A stretch of DNA of 64,000 nt from Halieaceae bacterium MED-G27 (GCA_002456975.1 NTKA01000001.1:1-64000), one strand, 5' to 3'; counted from the stretch's first letter, positions 9,785-19,837 are shown. The notes: a model not told the origin generated them from the letters alone. A program made the numbers and translations.

Positions 9785-10489
9785 GTGAATCCACAACAGA
9801 GAACGTCAGCGAAACGAATGGCAGATACCCAACGACAGCGGCTCGAAGCGAGAGAAGAAGCGATTTTGATTGCGGCGACCAGGTTGTTTGGCGAGTCGGG
9901 TGTCGATGGCGCACGAATGGCGGAGATCGCGAAACGTGCGGCCGTTGCCGAGGGCACTGTCTACCTTTATTACAAAACGAAGCACGACCTATTGGAAGCC
10001 GTGGTCGACCGGTTTTGGCGAGAGCTCACCACCGGTGCGAGGCAAGCCATAACCCCAAGTGAAACGGTTTCAACACAGTTACGCGAGCTGGCAACCTATC
10101 ATCTCAGGTCTCTTATCGACGACTTCAAGATTGTCGACATCACCTCTCGAGCGCGGCAATGGCATAGCAAACCGAGCCGCGAATTACCGCAAATCAGGGA
10201 ATATGTCAGAGTTTTCGACGACATCATGCAGCGAGGCATCCAATCAGGCGAGTTGGAGGCAAGCACTCCGATCTGGCAAATACGAGATGTCTTTTATGGC
10301 ACGCTAGAACACTCTGCCCGAACCCTAGTCATCAGGAACCAACCCATAGACATGGGTGTGATCGATAACCTCTTAGATCTGTTTGATCAGTACCGCGTTG
10401 TCTCACTCAATGACACAGATGAACAGGGTTCAAAGCGGGCAGTGCTACAAGCACTGGAGAAAATCGAGCAACAGGTAGCGCGCTGGTGA
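9785..10489 (+). CDS. TetR/AcrR family transcriptional regulator
   Basis: HTH region ILIAATRLFGESGVDGARMAEIAKRAAVAEGTVYLYYKTKHDLLEAV. The GTG at 9785 may not be the true start; ATG at 9818 is an alternative. Confidence 0.92.
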   Translation: MNPQQRTSAKRMADTQRQRLEAREEAILIAATRLFGESGVDGARMAEIAKRAAVAEGTVYLYYKTKHDLLEAVVDRFWRELTTGARQAITPSETVSTQLRELATYHLRSLIDDFKIVDITSRARQWHSKPSRELPQIREYVRVFDDIMQRGIQSGELEASTPIWQIRDVFYGTLEHSARTLVIRNQPIDMGVIDNLLDLFDQYRVVSLNDTDEQGSKRAVLQALEKIEQQVARW

Positions 10490-10490
10490 A

Positions 10491-11447
10491 TTAACCGTAT
10501 TGCGCGCCCATCACATCGATAAAACGATTGAGCTCTGATTGTGGCAGCTTGTTGATTCCGGCTGCCGCAGACCGCCCGCCACCTGTTTCGAACTGGCGGC
10601 ATACCTCGTCCGCCCCACTGCGCCGATTCAACGGTGCTCTAACACTCACGAGATAACCACCTGAAATATCGGTGAGCACGGCGTGAGCTCTGTCTGGGAA
10701 GGCATTCGCTAAATCATTACCCAGAACTCCACTCACCCGCCGCGCCCATGGCGCATCTGGTAGCGACACAACTGCAAAATCTGGTCTCTCAACGATCCTA
10801 GGCGCTCCCGCACCTTTTTCCATATCCGACTCGTAGGCCTGGTCGAGTGTTCCAAATAAAGATGGATCATCAGCTAGTAGCCCTGAGGGAGACTCATGTT
10901 GAGACATCCGCAAATACAAATCCTCGGGCATGAAATGGAGATCGTCGGAGGTCGCGCCGTAGGCATTGTAGTTAACCAAAATACCTAGCCGCTTGAGCGT
11001 TTCTAGCCCTGTTTTCACTCCAATATTGTCGGCCAACTTAGCAGCCGTCGCATCCAAATTATCGCCGTAGCAACCGACGACAGCCCACTCAGCAAAGCGC
11101 CCCCTGAGTCGCCCATTAATCAGAGCACTAGTGCAGACCTCAGGCGCAGTACTAATCAGCGTCTCCAGCGCCTCGTTATCAGGAATCTCTCCCGCAAAGT
11201 GGTGATCACAGAAGAACACCGTGCCGCCCGCGGCGACAATACGATTGACTGAGTAACGATTCTTATCAAATGAAATATCCAGCGCTGTTACCCGGTCACC
11301 CGGCTGCACCTCTACCTTATCTAACAGTTGAATATCGCGTTTAACCCCAGTGACTAGATGAGCATCAGGTCTGGGCTCATCGAGTCGCATCTGAATCAGT
11401 GCGCAAATCCCATCGGCATCGCCGTTAAATGCATCGTAGTCTGTCAT
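10491..11447 (-). CDS. DHH family phosphoesterase
   Basis: DYDAFNGDADGICALIQ, FFCDHHFAG and a GGGRSAAAGI C-terminal motif. Confidence 0.8.
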   Translation of the reverse strand: MTDYDAFNGDADGICALIQMRLDEPRPDAHLVTGVKRDIQLLDKVEVQPGDRVTALDISFDKNRYSVNRIVAAGGTVFFCDHHFAGEIPDNEALETLISTAPEVCTSALINGRLRGRFAEWAVVGCYGDNLDATAAKLADNIGVKTGLETLKRLGILVNYNAYGATSDDLHFMPEDLYLRMSQHESPSGLLADDPSLFGTLDQAYESDMEKGAGAPRIVERPDFAVVSLPDAPWARRVSGVLGNDLANAFPDRAHAVLTDISGGYLVSVRAPLNRRSGADEVCRQFETGGGRSAAAGINKLPQSELNRFIDVMGAQYG

Positions 11448-11500
11448 CGCTCATCACCTCTTTTGCGGCGATATGAGCTTAGCAGATTTACTTTCTAAGA

Positions 11501-11520
11501 CGGCCACCCGCAGGTGGCCG
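11501..11520 (-). terminator. Hairpin just downstream of the comEA-like gene, possible terminator
   Basis: CGGCCACC-CGCA-GGTGGCCG stem-loop 6 nt past the stop at 11527; T-tail on the - strand is weak (TCTT). Confidence 0.4.
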
Positions 11521-11526
11521 CACTCG

Positions 11527-11829
11527 TTATTCAAAAACGATTCTGTTTTGGTTGGTCTCCACGATCTTTGGACCGACGCCTCTGACCTCAAGAAACTGGT
11601 CAAGTGATTCAAACGGACCATACATCTCACGAAACTCGACGATACGCCTCGCCAATGCCGGTCCGATACCCTCTAAACCGGCTTCCAGAGTGGCCTGGTC
11701 CGCAAGGTTAATGTTGATCATGTCGTCGCTTGAAAAGGCACTCAAAGATGTCATTAAGGCAATCGTCAAAACTACAAATAATGTGGCAATTCGGTAGCGC
11801 AGCTCGCGTAACCGGTAGTGATCTTCCAT
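11527..11829 (-). CDS. ComEA family helix-hairpin-helix DNA-binding protein
   Basis: Signal-like N-terminus then ININLADQATLEAGLEGIGPALARRIVEFRE...FESLDQFLEVRGVGPKIVETNQNRI. Confidence 0.9.
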   Translation of the reverse strand: MEDHYRLRELRYRIATLFVVLTIALMTSLSAFSSDDMININLADQATLEAGLEGIGPALARRIVEFREMYGPFESLDQFLEVRGVGPKIVETNQNRIVFE

Positions 11830-11945
11830 GGGCTTCCCCCTCCTTGTTTATTCGCCGGTATTGGCGATCATCAAGGTACCTGGGCTACTGGTGATCGGGC
11901 GACATCGATTCAGTGCGATGAGTAACTGTGCCGTGATATGCCGAA

Positions 11946-12653
11946 TTACGATGACATGAGATCTGCAAGAATCGACTCAACGGTCGCAGCTGGCTGCTCA
12001 GACCCGGTAATAGACCTGCCCATCACGAGATAGTTTGACCCCAGAGTCATTGCATCAGTAGGAGTCACTACTCGACGCTGGTCACCCGCACTGTCACCAG
12101 CGAGACGAATGCCGGGTGTGATCAAAGAGAAAGCATCGCCACGTTGTCGCCTGATCTGCAAGGCCTCTTGGGCAGAGCAAACAACACCGTCCATACCAGA
12201 CGCCTGTGAGAGTGACGCAAGGCCTAGCACGCGCTCGGTCAACTCGCCGGGCATATCCAGATCTATCAGATCACTTTGTTGCATGCTGGTCAGAATCGTT
12301 ACCGCGATGAGCAGCGGTTTATGCTGAGATTGTTCGACGCCCTCTCGAGCAGCCTCCATCATGCGACGACCACCCGAGGCATGAACATTTACCATCCAGA
12401 CACCGAGGTTGGCAGCCGCTTTGATAGCGCCCATAACCGTATTGGGTATGTCGTGGAACTTCAGATCAAGAAAGACCTCAAAACCTCGCTCGTGCAGTGA
12501 CGCAATGAGATGAGGACCGGTAGCCGTGAATAACTCCTTGCCCACCTTAACTCGCGTCAGCTTGGGATCTAGCTGATCCACCATCGCAAGGGCATCGGCT
12601 GCGCTGGCATAATCAAGGGCAACGATGAGAGGAGAGTCACTGTCTATGATCAT
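11946..12653 (-). CDS. pyrF: Orotidine 5'-phosphate decarboxylase
   Basis: LIVALDYASAADALAMVDQLDP, VFLDLKFHDIPNTV, TPGIRLAGDSAGDQRRVVTP. Confidence 0.96.
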   Translation of the reverse strand: MIIDSDSPLIVALDYASAADALAMVDQLDPKLTRVKVGKELFTATGPHLIASLHERGFEVFLDLKFHDIPNTVMGAIKAAANLGVWMVNVHASGGRRMMEAAREGVEQSQHKPLLIAVTILTSMQQSDLIDLDMPGELTERVLGLASLSQASGMDGVVCSAQEALQIRRQRGDAFSLITPGIRLAGDSAGDQRRVVTPTDAMTLGSNYLVMGRSITGSEQPAATVESILADLMSS

Positions 12654-12699
12654 AATGATTTGAGGCCTATTAACTAACGCGTTTTATCTATCGTTATAT

Positions 12700-13875
12700 C
12701 TATCGTTTCTTGACTCGATCCAGCGTTTCCCACTCTTTACACCCGGGACAACGCCAATAAAAACTCGGCCCATGGAATCCACAAACACCACAACGATAGG
12801 CCGACTGCTTAACCGACACGGCTGTTGCTGCCTGAGACACCAAACGCCACTCAGCAGTCGCAAACTTTTCCTCATGGATCGCCGCATAACGAGACAACAA
12901 AGGGGTGGACGGCGTTTCTTCCACACCTTCAGTCACCAGCTCCGACGCAAGTTCAATGTCGCCACTAGCGATCAGCTCGTCGATCAGTAAAACGCGTAGC
13001 GCTGGGTCTCGACTGTTTCCAGCGATGCCCCGAAGAAAGAGCAGCAACTCAGGCTGAGCATCGATCTCATCGGCATAGCTCGTAGCGTCAGGCCACAACT
13101 CGATAACAAAGCTGGGATCTTGCGCCGCCGCTGCCAGCAAGCGATCTAGCGCGGCTCGAGGCTGGCCACGTTTGCCCTCGATAGCGGCAGCAATGACCGA
13201 CGGCCAAATCGTATCGTCACTCCAGGAATACGCCTCTTTCACTAGCGTATCAGCCAATTCGAGATCACCACCTGCCAGTGCGTCTTCCGCCTCCTCGCAA
13301 CAGTAGTGTGCACCGGTCTTTTCTAGCTTAGCCTGCTTCTCAACAGACAGCGTCTCGGCACTGATTTTTTCGCGCAAAAGTTGCTTGGCCTTAGCCCAAT
13401 CCCTTTGCGCTTCAAAGACATCAATTAGCAGGATCCTGGACTCTTGCTTGTGCTCGGTTGACAGCTCCTGTAGGTCTTCCAGTAACTGCTCTGCTCTATC
13501 CATTAGCCCCGCAGCAATAAAGTCCCGAGCCAATTCGAGGTGGGCCTGATGCTTCTGTATATCCGGCAAGTTTTCTCGCGACAGTAAACTCTGATGAATT
13601 TTGATCGCGTTATCCACCTCACCGCGTTTTCTGAGCAAATTGCCAAACGTGATATGGGTTTCAAAGGTATCAGCATTAACGGCCAGTGCTTCGCTGAAAG
13701 CTTTAAGGGCAGACTCCTGTTCACCGTCTAATAAGAAATTCAAGCCCAGATAGTATTGAGCAGGCGGCGCCTCTTGCTCGGCGACATCACGCGAATTACC
13801 TCCACGGCCAAGCACCCATCCCGCAGCAACGGCGAGGAACAACAGCAACAAGAGGAGGGGATTTGGATCAGTCAT
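12700..13875 (-). CDS. lapB: Lipopolysaccharide assembly protein LapB (YciM), TPR protein with C-terminal rubredoxin-like zinc domain
   Basis: N-terminal TM, YYLGLNFLLDGEQESALKAF TPRs, C-terminal YRCGVCGFHGPSFYWRCPGCKEW. Start adjusted from 13899 to MTDPNP. Confidence 0.93.
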   Translation of the reverse strand: MTDPNPLLLLLLFLAVAAGWVLGRGGNSRDVAEQEAPPAQYYLGLNFLLDGEQESALKAFSEALAVNADTFETHITFGNLLRKRGEVDNAIKIHQSLLSRENLPDIQKHQAHLELARDFIAAGLMDRAEQLLEDLQELSTEHKQESRILLIDVFEAQRDWAKAKQLLREKISAETLSVEKQAKLEKTGAHYCCEEAEDALAGGDLELADTLVKEAYSWSDDTIWPSVIAAAIEGKRGQPRAALDRLLAAAAQDPSFVIELWPDATSYADEIDAQPELLLFLRGIAGNSRDPALRVLLIDELIASGDIELASELVTEGVEETPSTPLLSRYAAIHEEKFATAEWRLVSQAATAVSVKQSAYRCGVCGFHGPSFYWRCPGCKEWETLDRVKKR

Positions 13876-14137
13876 TAGTAGATTTACGGTTAGCGACACC
13901 CGCTACCCGCCGGCCAAATCGAGCTCTACCAATTGCCCAGGAGCTAAAGCCCAGCGCAACCGTGGCACCGACAATGAAACTAGCGATCAACCAGATACCC
14001 AAAGGCCGGGGTGTCAATGCTATAAACAACAAATCCAGCGGGACTGGCGTCGCGTTTTGGACAGTCAATACAGCGCCAGTCGCTATGGACGCAATAAGCA
14101 CCAAAGTGACCGATAAACCACGCAACCATCGCAGCAT
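13868..14137 (-). CDS. lapA: LapA domain-containing (YciS-like) inner membrane protein
   Basis: Two-TM small protein between ihfB and lapB: VLTVQNATPVPLDLLFIALTPRPLGIWLIASFIVGATVAL. Confidence 0.85.
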   Translation of the reverse strand: MLRWLRGLSVTLVLIASIATGAVLTVQNATPVPLDLLFIALTPRPLGIWLIASFIVGATVALGFSSWAIGRARFGRRVAGVANRKSTND

Positions 14138-14433
14138 TAGAAGACCGATTTAACGGCTCGATTGACCCGCTCGCGCAGCTCCTTGCCCGGCTTGAAGTGA
14201 GGAACATATTTTCCAGTCAAATCAACCGTGTCGCCTGTCTTGGGATTCCGACCTTGACGCGGCTCGCGGTAGTGCAGAGAGAAGCTACCGAAACCTCTGA
14301 TCTCAATGCGCTCGCCCGAAGACAGCGACTGCGCCATGTGATCGATCATAAGCTTAACCGCCAACTCCACATCCTTAGTAGTGAGCTGCGACTGTTGCGA
14401 TGCCATTAAATCGATAAGTTCGCTTCTAGTCAT
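14137..14433 (-). CDS. ihfB: Integration host factor subunit beta
   Basis: [68 protein letters not shown]. Start adjusted from 14466. Confidence 0.96.
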   Translation of the reverse strand: MTRSELIDLMASQQSQLTTKDVELAVKLMIDHMAQSLSSGERIEIRGFGSFSLHYREPRQGRNPKTGDTVDLTGKYVPHFKPGKELRERVNRAVKSVF

Positions 14434-14559
14434 GTCAGGTATCCCTTTGAAGTCCCCATTGTCCACAGGGTCTCCTCACCACGCAACCGCATTTGCGAAA
14501 ACCACGCCGAATAAGATGGGAAGGCCCGAGCCAAGGATGTGACTACCTAACCTGTTTAC

Positions 14560-16431
14560 CTAACCCAGGGATTTAAGAAAGCTCGTAAGGTCTTCTATCG
14601 ATAACGGTTTGGTCAATACGCCCTGAAATCCCATTGCCTTGAATTCGGCAATTGCGTCGGTATTGGCATTGGCTGTGCAAGCGAATACGCGAGCCCCCTC
14701 GCTTTCGCCCGCGTCTTGAGTCACCCAGTCCAACAAGTCGATTCCCGAAAACTCAGGCATTTGAATATCAGTAATGAGCACATCAAAACGCTCTGATCTC
14801 AGCTTAGTAATACCCTCTGTCGCTGAACTGACAACCTCATGTGAGACACCCAGCCTGTCCAGCATTGCTGTCATCACCAATTGATTGGTGATGCTGTCTT
14901 CAACATAGAGGAAGCGACGCTGCTCAGGTGGTAATGGTGCGGCCTCCTTATCTCGAATCCCTGACAGTAAAGCCTCGGAGCGCTCAACCGCATCACTTTT
15001 AGCCAGCCGTATCGAGAAATCAAATACGCTCCCCACACCGACCTCACTGCTGACATTGAGACGGGAAAACATCGCCTCTGAGATGCGCTTCACGATATTG
15101 AGGCCCAGTCCGGTACCGGAAAACTTGCGATTTAACCCTTCCGCCGCCTGAAAGTAAGGCTCGTCGATTCGCTTTACGTCCTCGGGAGATATTCCCATAC
15201 CCGTATCGACCACAGCAAATAAAACTTCAGCATCAATAGGACTATCTTGTAAGGCACTAGCCTCGAAGGTCACCGAACCTGTGTTGGTAAACTTTCTGGC
15301 GTTGCCCAACAAATTGATGAGCACCTGTGCAAGACGATTCGGATCGACCATCACCCAAATCGGTGAAGGGAGGTCGTTCTGAATGACGAACTCAACGTCG
15401 CTATCGCCGAATAAAGTGTTGATTGTAGAGCCGATTCCAGAAACAAAATGCCGCAGCTCGATCGCCTCCTCCTTGAGAACAACCGACTCTTGCTCCCAAC
15501 GCTGGAAATCGAGAAGCTCGTTGATAAGCAGTAACAACGTCTTCGCGCCCCGTTTGGCGATGACGAGATATTCTCCGTTCTCTTTGGTTTGCTGCTCCGC
15601 TGACATCAAATCCAGAGAAGCAATAATACTGTGAAGCGGTGTTCTTAACTCGTGACTCACACTCGCGGTAAACGAGTCCTTAGCTTCCAGTGCTTTGGTT
15701 AACTCGGCAGTTCGCTCTTCAACCGTGTCTTCTAGAGACGCGAGAATTCGGCGATTTTCTCGGTTCTTCAAGCGTAGATTGGTTTTTAGTCGACGCAGAC
15801 TGGATGCCAGTTGGCCAATCTCGTCGTCACGATTGTGCTTCCGTAGCGCACCCTGATAATCCTCGCGACCCAGCCGATCAGCAATCCCCCCCGCCTCGAT
15901 AATAGGAAGCAGTACGCGGACCGATAGTTGTCGAGCATAAATAATCTGAAGCGCCAGAAAAATTAGAAATGCCGCATATAGTGGCGTGTTTAGAGCTTCA
16001 ACTCGTTGTGATATCGAGGTCGTCTCGATCATCACCACCACAGTACCCTCAAGGATCGTTGTGCTGACGGGCTGCCTCGCAACGAGGTAGCGCTCGCTAT
16101 CGATATCGGCCGTCGTAACATCTGAATCACCGGGAAAAACAGCAAAGAGCTCCGCGTCGTCTTCGAAGCCGCTGATGATGGCAACTGTAAGGTTTCGGGG
16201 GTCGTCCCTAACCGAAGAGTTTAGCCCTGCAAGTGCTTCGAGATCCTCTTGCTCGAGCGCTGACGTAACACTCACCGCATAGGCTGCGGCTAAACTGCTA
16301 AGCTCGGCCGTGGCGCTGGCTTCGAGCTCTTGGCGTTGACCATTGGGAACAACATAAATTAGGAGGGCGCCAACGATCGCGGTAACAACAGCGGTGAGAC
16401 CGACGAACTGAAAAAGTAGGGAGCGCGTCAC
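14560..16431 (-). CDS. Hybrid sensor histidine kinase/response regulator (two TM segments, HAMP-like, HisKA, HATPase_c, REC)
   Basis: FTASVSHELRTPLHSIIASLDLM (H-box), NRLAQVLINLLGNARKFTN (N-box), GTGLGLNIVKR, C-terminal REC domain FDVLITDIQMPEFSGIDLL. Confidence 0.93.
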   Translation of the reverse strand: MTRSLLFQFVGLTAVVTAIVGALLIYVVPNGQRQELEASATAELSSLAAAYAVSVTSALEQEDLEALAGLNSSVRDDPRNLTVAIISGFEDDAELFAVFPGDSDVTTADIDSERYLVARQPVSTTILEGTVVVMIETTSISQRVEALNTPLYAAFLIFLALQIIYARQLSVRVLLPIIEAGGIADRLGREDYQGALRKHNRDDEIGQLASSLRRLKTNLRLKNRENRRILASLEDTVEERTAELTKALEAKDSFTASVSHELRTPLHSIIASLDLMSAEQQTKENGEYLVIAKRGAKTLLLLINELLDFQRWEQESVVLKEEAIELRHFVSGIGSTINTLFGDSDVEFVIQNDLPSPIWVMVDPNRLAQVLINLLGNARKFTNTGSVTFEASALQDSPIDAEVLFAVVDTGMGISPEDVKRIDEPYFQAAEGLNRKFSGTGLGLNIVKRISEAMFSRLNVSSEVGVGSVFDFSIRLAKSDAVERSEALLSGIRDKEAAPLPPEQRRFLYVEDSITNQLVMTAMLDRLGVSHEVVSSATEGITKLRSERFDVLITDIQMPEFSGIDLLDWVTQDAGESEGARVFACTANANTDAIAEFKAMGFQGVLTKPLSIEDLTSFLKSLG

Positions 16432-16868
16432 GAGGTCGGAATGACTTGGACACTGCCGCTGACGTTCGGCTCCGTATCGGAAATCACCACACCGACCGCA
16501 CCCTCATACTCGTTGATCCAGCTAACAATTTGCTCGTCCGAATCAAAATATTTAGGCGCGTTCACTCGACCACCAAAAACCAACCGAAACCATGTCCGTT
16601 GCATGATGGTGCCTGATGTCTGGAAAATCATCTCTGCTGTTTTGTCGTAGTTAATGGAATTTCTAGAGGGCAATACAACAGTCGCAGCCTGACCAGAATC
16701 CCAGTTACGTCGCTGACCTCTCAACAACGCTTTTGCCGAATCCTCGGAGACTTCCGCACTCGATGGTGCGTTAACAAGGATGTAAACCTGCTCATCAGCC
16801 GCACGCGACACGCCACTCGCCCATGCGAGTGCCAGTCCTACGAGGGTGATAAGCAGATACTTCGGCAT
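16428..16868 (-). CDS. Small periplasmic PstS-like substrate-binding domain protein
   Basis: Signal peptide-like N-terminus; ALLRGQRRNWDSGQAATVVLPSRNS...MQRTWFRLVFGGR...IVSWINEYEGAVGVVISD resembles truncated phosphate-binding-like proteins. Overlaps the kinase start. Confidence 0.7.
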   Translation of the reverse strand: MPKYLLITLVGLALAWASGVSRAADEQVYILVNAPSSAEVSEDSAKALLRGQRRNWDSGQAATVVLPSRNSINYDKTAEMIFQTSGTIMQRTWFRLVFGGRVNAPKYFDSDEQIVSWINEYEGAVGVVISDTEPNVSGSVQVIPTS

Positions 16869-16869
16869 C

Positions 16870-17955
16870 TCAGAACCCGAAACTTATCTGGACCTGAATT
16901 TCGGTATCGTCGCGATGACCATCTGTGTGCGCATGACGCGATCGCAGCTCCGACTTCACGGAGATATTTTCACGGGCGAACCACTCGAGACCCACCCCCA
17001 TTCGTTTATCGATTCCAGAAGCGAAGTGAATTTCATCGTCGCCGACATTAACGTAGTAGAGCAGTAGGTATGCCATCAGCGAATCGGTTAGTCGGCGGCC
17101 AAGGTACTGAAAAGCCGACTGGTTCCAGTCGCCCGAGTCCGTTCGATTCGCAGACAATTCAGTGAGTGCCCGCCAGTCGCCCGAGTCCCAATAAGCCGAC
17201 CAGGACAGCATCTCGTAGGGGATATCCGCATTGCCATCGCCCATGGCGTCGTGCATTTCATGGTCATCATCCATGTGGCCATGCCCCATATCATCCATAC
17301 CATGATGTCCGCCATGGCTATGAAAGGGGTTATTTAAGTGATCAAGAATCTCATCGCGGTAGTAGCTCATCCTCGTCGTGAGTTCAGCATTAGGGGTCCA
17401 AGTCAGTGATGCGGTGTAAGACTTAACGCCGCGTGCAAACAAGTCATCCCCTTCAGACTGCCCTGTCCCAAGAACCACATCGTAGCCAAAGCCTGTGATA
17501 TCGGTGGGCTGGCCGCTGAGGCGTATACCCGCCTCGTGAACTGGAATAAAGCGGCCAAACACCAGTGGTCTGTTAATAGTGGGGTAGAAGAAGCGACCGT
17601 GATGGTAGCTGTCATTCCAATAGTTCACGGGCGTGTGCATCTTACCGATACTAATCGCGTGGTCACGGTTGAGCTCATAGCGGAGCCGAATGCGTTCGAG
17701 CGTTAGCTGATCCTCACGGTACTCCTGTGCCTGAAACGTACTCTCCGCCAGAAACGAGAGCTTGTCGGACAGATTACCCGTCAAAAACAGCGCAGATTCA
17801 CCCCACGCAGCTTCGCGATCAGATGCTCTCGCTGCATCAGAATTGGTGAGTTCCATGTGAGAGAAAAAATTGGCGTTGATGTCCTGCGCCTCAGTGTACC
17901 CAGCAGTAAAGCCGGCACTAAGCGCTACTAATGGCACCACTACTATTTTTTTCAT
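16870..17955 (-). CDS. Outer-membrane beta-barrel (porin-like) protein with a His/Met/Asp-rich segment
   Basis: Signal peptide MKKIVVVPLVALSAGFTAGYTEAQ, amphipathic repeats, terminal aromatic (ISFGF), segment HSHGGHHGMDDMGHGHMDDDHEMHDAMGDG. Start adjusted from 18003. Confidence 0.75.
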   Translation of the reverse strand: MKKIVVVPLVALSAGFTAGYTEAQDINANFFSHMELTNSDAARASDREAAWGESALFLTGNLSDKLSFLAESTFQAQEYREDQLTLERIRLRYELNRDHAISIGKMHTPVNYWNDSYHHGRFFYPTINRPLVFGRFIPVHEAGIRLSGQPTDITGFGYDVVLGTGQSEGDDLFARGVKSYTASLTWTPNAELTTRMSYYRDEILDHLNNPFHSHGGHHGMDDMGHGHMDDDHEMHDAMGDGNADIPYEMLSWSAYWDSGDWRALTELSANRTDSGDWNQSAFQYLGRRLTDSLMAYLLLYYVNVGDDEIHFASGIDKRMGVGLEWFARENISVKSELRSRHAHTDGHRDDTEIQVQISFGF

Positions 17956-18010
17956 GATGTCTACTGTACAGCCGTCGGATGTTTCCTCGATGGTAGCAAA
18001 CAAGTTAAAA

Positions 18011-18036
18011 AAAAAGCCGGCGAGTGCCGGCTTTTT
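18011..18036 (-). terminator. Rho-independent terminator downstream of rpsA
   Basis: aaaaagccggc-gagt-gccggcttttt: perfect stem with A/T flanks, 26 bp past the rpsA stop. Confidence 0.9.
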
Positions 18037-18061
18037 GGACTAAACGTTACAAAAGCGACAA

Positions 18062-19735
18062 TCACTGCTCATCCATCTGAGCCTTGATCAAATCACCAAT
18101 AGTACCAGGCGATGCTACGTCGTCCTGCTGCTTGAGAGACTCCACTGCTTCCTTCTCATCATCCACGTCCTTGGCTTTTATGGAGAGACCAATCGAGCGC
18201 GTCTTTCGGTCAACCGCTACGATCTTCGCTTCTACCTTGTCACCAACACTGAGGACTGAACGAGCATCCTCGGTGCGATCACGGCTGATATCAGCCACCT
18301 TCAGGTAACCCTCGGTCTCTTCATTCAACTTAATGTTGGCGCCCTTGGCATCCACCTCGGTAACCTCACCGATCACAATGGCGCCTTTGTCGTTCTCTGC
18401 GAGGTAGACAGTGAACGAATCTTCCTCAAGTTGCTTGATGCCCAAAGAGATTCGCTCGCGCTCAGGATCGATGCTGAGAATAACCGTCTCGATCTCATCG
18501 CCCTTCTTGTAATTGCGAACAGCCTCTTCGCCGGTTTCATTCCAGCTGATGTCGCTCAGGTGCACCAGGCCATCGATATTACCATCGAGACCGATGAAGA
18601 TACCGAAGTCAGTGATTGACTTAATAGATCCCGAAATCTTGTTGCCAATCGCGTGCTCCGCTGCGAATCCATCCCATGGGTTTTGCTGGCACTGCTTGAT
18701 GCCGAGCGAGATACGACGACGCTCCTGATCAATATCGAGAACCATCACCTCAACTTCGTCCCCTAGCTGAACAATTTTCGACGGGTGTACGTTCTTGTTG
18801 GTCCAATCCATTTCTGAAACGTGAACCAGACCTTCTACACCCTCTTCAATCTCAGCAAAGCAACCGTAATCGGTCAGATTGGTAATGCGAGCATTGGTTC
18901 GACTACCTTCAGGATAGCGGTTAGTAATTTCTATCCATGGGTCTTCACCCAACTGCTTGAGTCCGAGCGATACACGATTGCGCTCGCGGTCGAACTTCAG
19001 CACCTTCACATCCATTTCCTGGCCAACTTCAACCACCTCGCTTGGGTGCTTAATGCGCTTCCAAGCCATATCGGTAATGTGCAGTAGTCCGTCTACGCCA
19101 CCCAAGTCGACAAAAGCGCCGTAGTCGGTAAGGTTCTTGACCACCCCTTTGACGCTTTGGCCTTCCTGCAAATTTTGGAGCAACTCATCACGCTCAGCGC
19201 TGTTAGCTGCTTCCATTACCGCACGACGCGAAACAACGACATTGTTTCGCTTCTGGTCGAGCTTAATCACCTTGAATTCTAGCTCTTTGCCCTCGAGGTG
19301 CGCTGTCTCTCGAATGGGACGCACGTCGATCAGCGAGCCAGGCAGGAATGCGCGAATCGAATCGACATCAACAGTGAAACCGCCCTTCACCTTGCCATTG
19401 ATAACGCCCATGACCACTTCTTGCGCAACGTGTGCGGCCTCAAGCGTCTTCCATGCTTCAGCGCGCTTAGCCTTTTCCCGTGACAACTTGGTTTCACCAA
19501 AGCCATCCTCAACGGATTCCAGCGCCACCTGCACTTCGTCACCAACGCTCAGCGTGCATTCGCCACTCGCGTTAGTAAATTGATCTCTCGGAATAACTCC
19601 TTCCGACTTGAGCCCGGCGTGAACCGTGACCCACTCGTTATCGATATCGATAACAACACCAGTGACAATAGAGCCCGGCTCCATGTCGACTGTTTTCAAA
19701 CTTTCTTCGAATAGTTCGGCGAATGATTCGCTCAT
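18062..19735 (-). CDS. rpsA: 30S ribosomal protein S1
   Basis: [28 protein letters not shown] plus repeated S1 domains ([39 protein letters not shown]). Start adjusted from 19780. Confidence 0.98.
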   Translation of the reverse strand: MSESFAELFEESLKTVDMEPGSIVTGVVIDIDNEWVTVHAGLKSEGVIPRDQFTNASGECTLSVGDEVQVALESVEDGFGETKLSREKAKRAEAWKTLEAAHVAQEVVMGVINGKVKGGFTVDVDSIRAFLPGSLIDVRPIRETAHLEGKELEFKVIKLDQKRNNVVVSRRAVMEAANSAERDELLQNLQEGQSVKGVVKNLTDYGAFVDLGGVDGLLHITDMAWKRIKHPSEVVEVGQEMDVKVLKFDRERNRVSLGLKQLGEDPWIEITNRYPEGSRTNARITNLTDYGCFAEIEEGVEGLVHVSEMDWTNKNVHPSKIVQLGDEVEVMVLDIDQERRRISLGIKQCQQNPWDGFAAEHAIGNKISGSIKSITDFGIFIGLDGNIDGLVHLSDISWNETGEEAVRNYKKGDEIETVILSIDPERERISLGIKQLEEDSFTVYLAENDKGAIVIGEVTEVDAKGANIKLNEETEGYLKVADISRDRTEDARSVLSVGDKVEAKIVAVDRKTRSIGLSIKAKDVDDEKEAVESLKQQDDVASPGTIGDLIKAQMDEQ

Positions 19736-19753
19736 AGTAGATCCTTTGATATC

Positions 19754-19789
19754 GCCACCTGAGTGGCTCCAGCATCCCAACTGTGCTGG
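19754..19789 (-). promoter_or_regulatory. Two consecutive stem-loops in the rpsA 5' leader (candidate S1 autoregulatory leader)
   Basis: On the - strand: CCAGCA-cagttggga-TGCTGG, then GCCAC-TCAG-GTGGC immediately upstream of the SD-like AAAGGAT and rpsA ATG. Confidence 0.45.
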
Positions 19790-19837
19790 ATCTGTTTTAC
19801 TTTGCGAACAGCGAGGAGTGGGCCTGTTACCGCTGTG

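Noticed and set aside
19137-19583. ORF 19137..19583 (+), 148 aa, antisense to rpsA
   Set aside because: Antisense shadow of a clearly conserved gene; low-complexity Ser/Thr composition typical of spurious ORFs.
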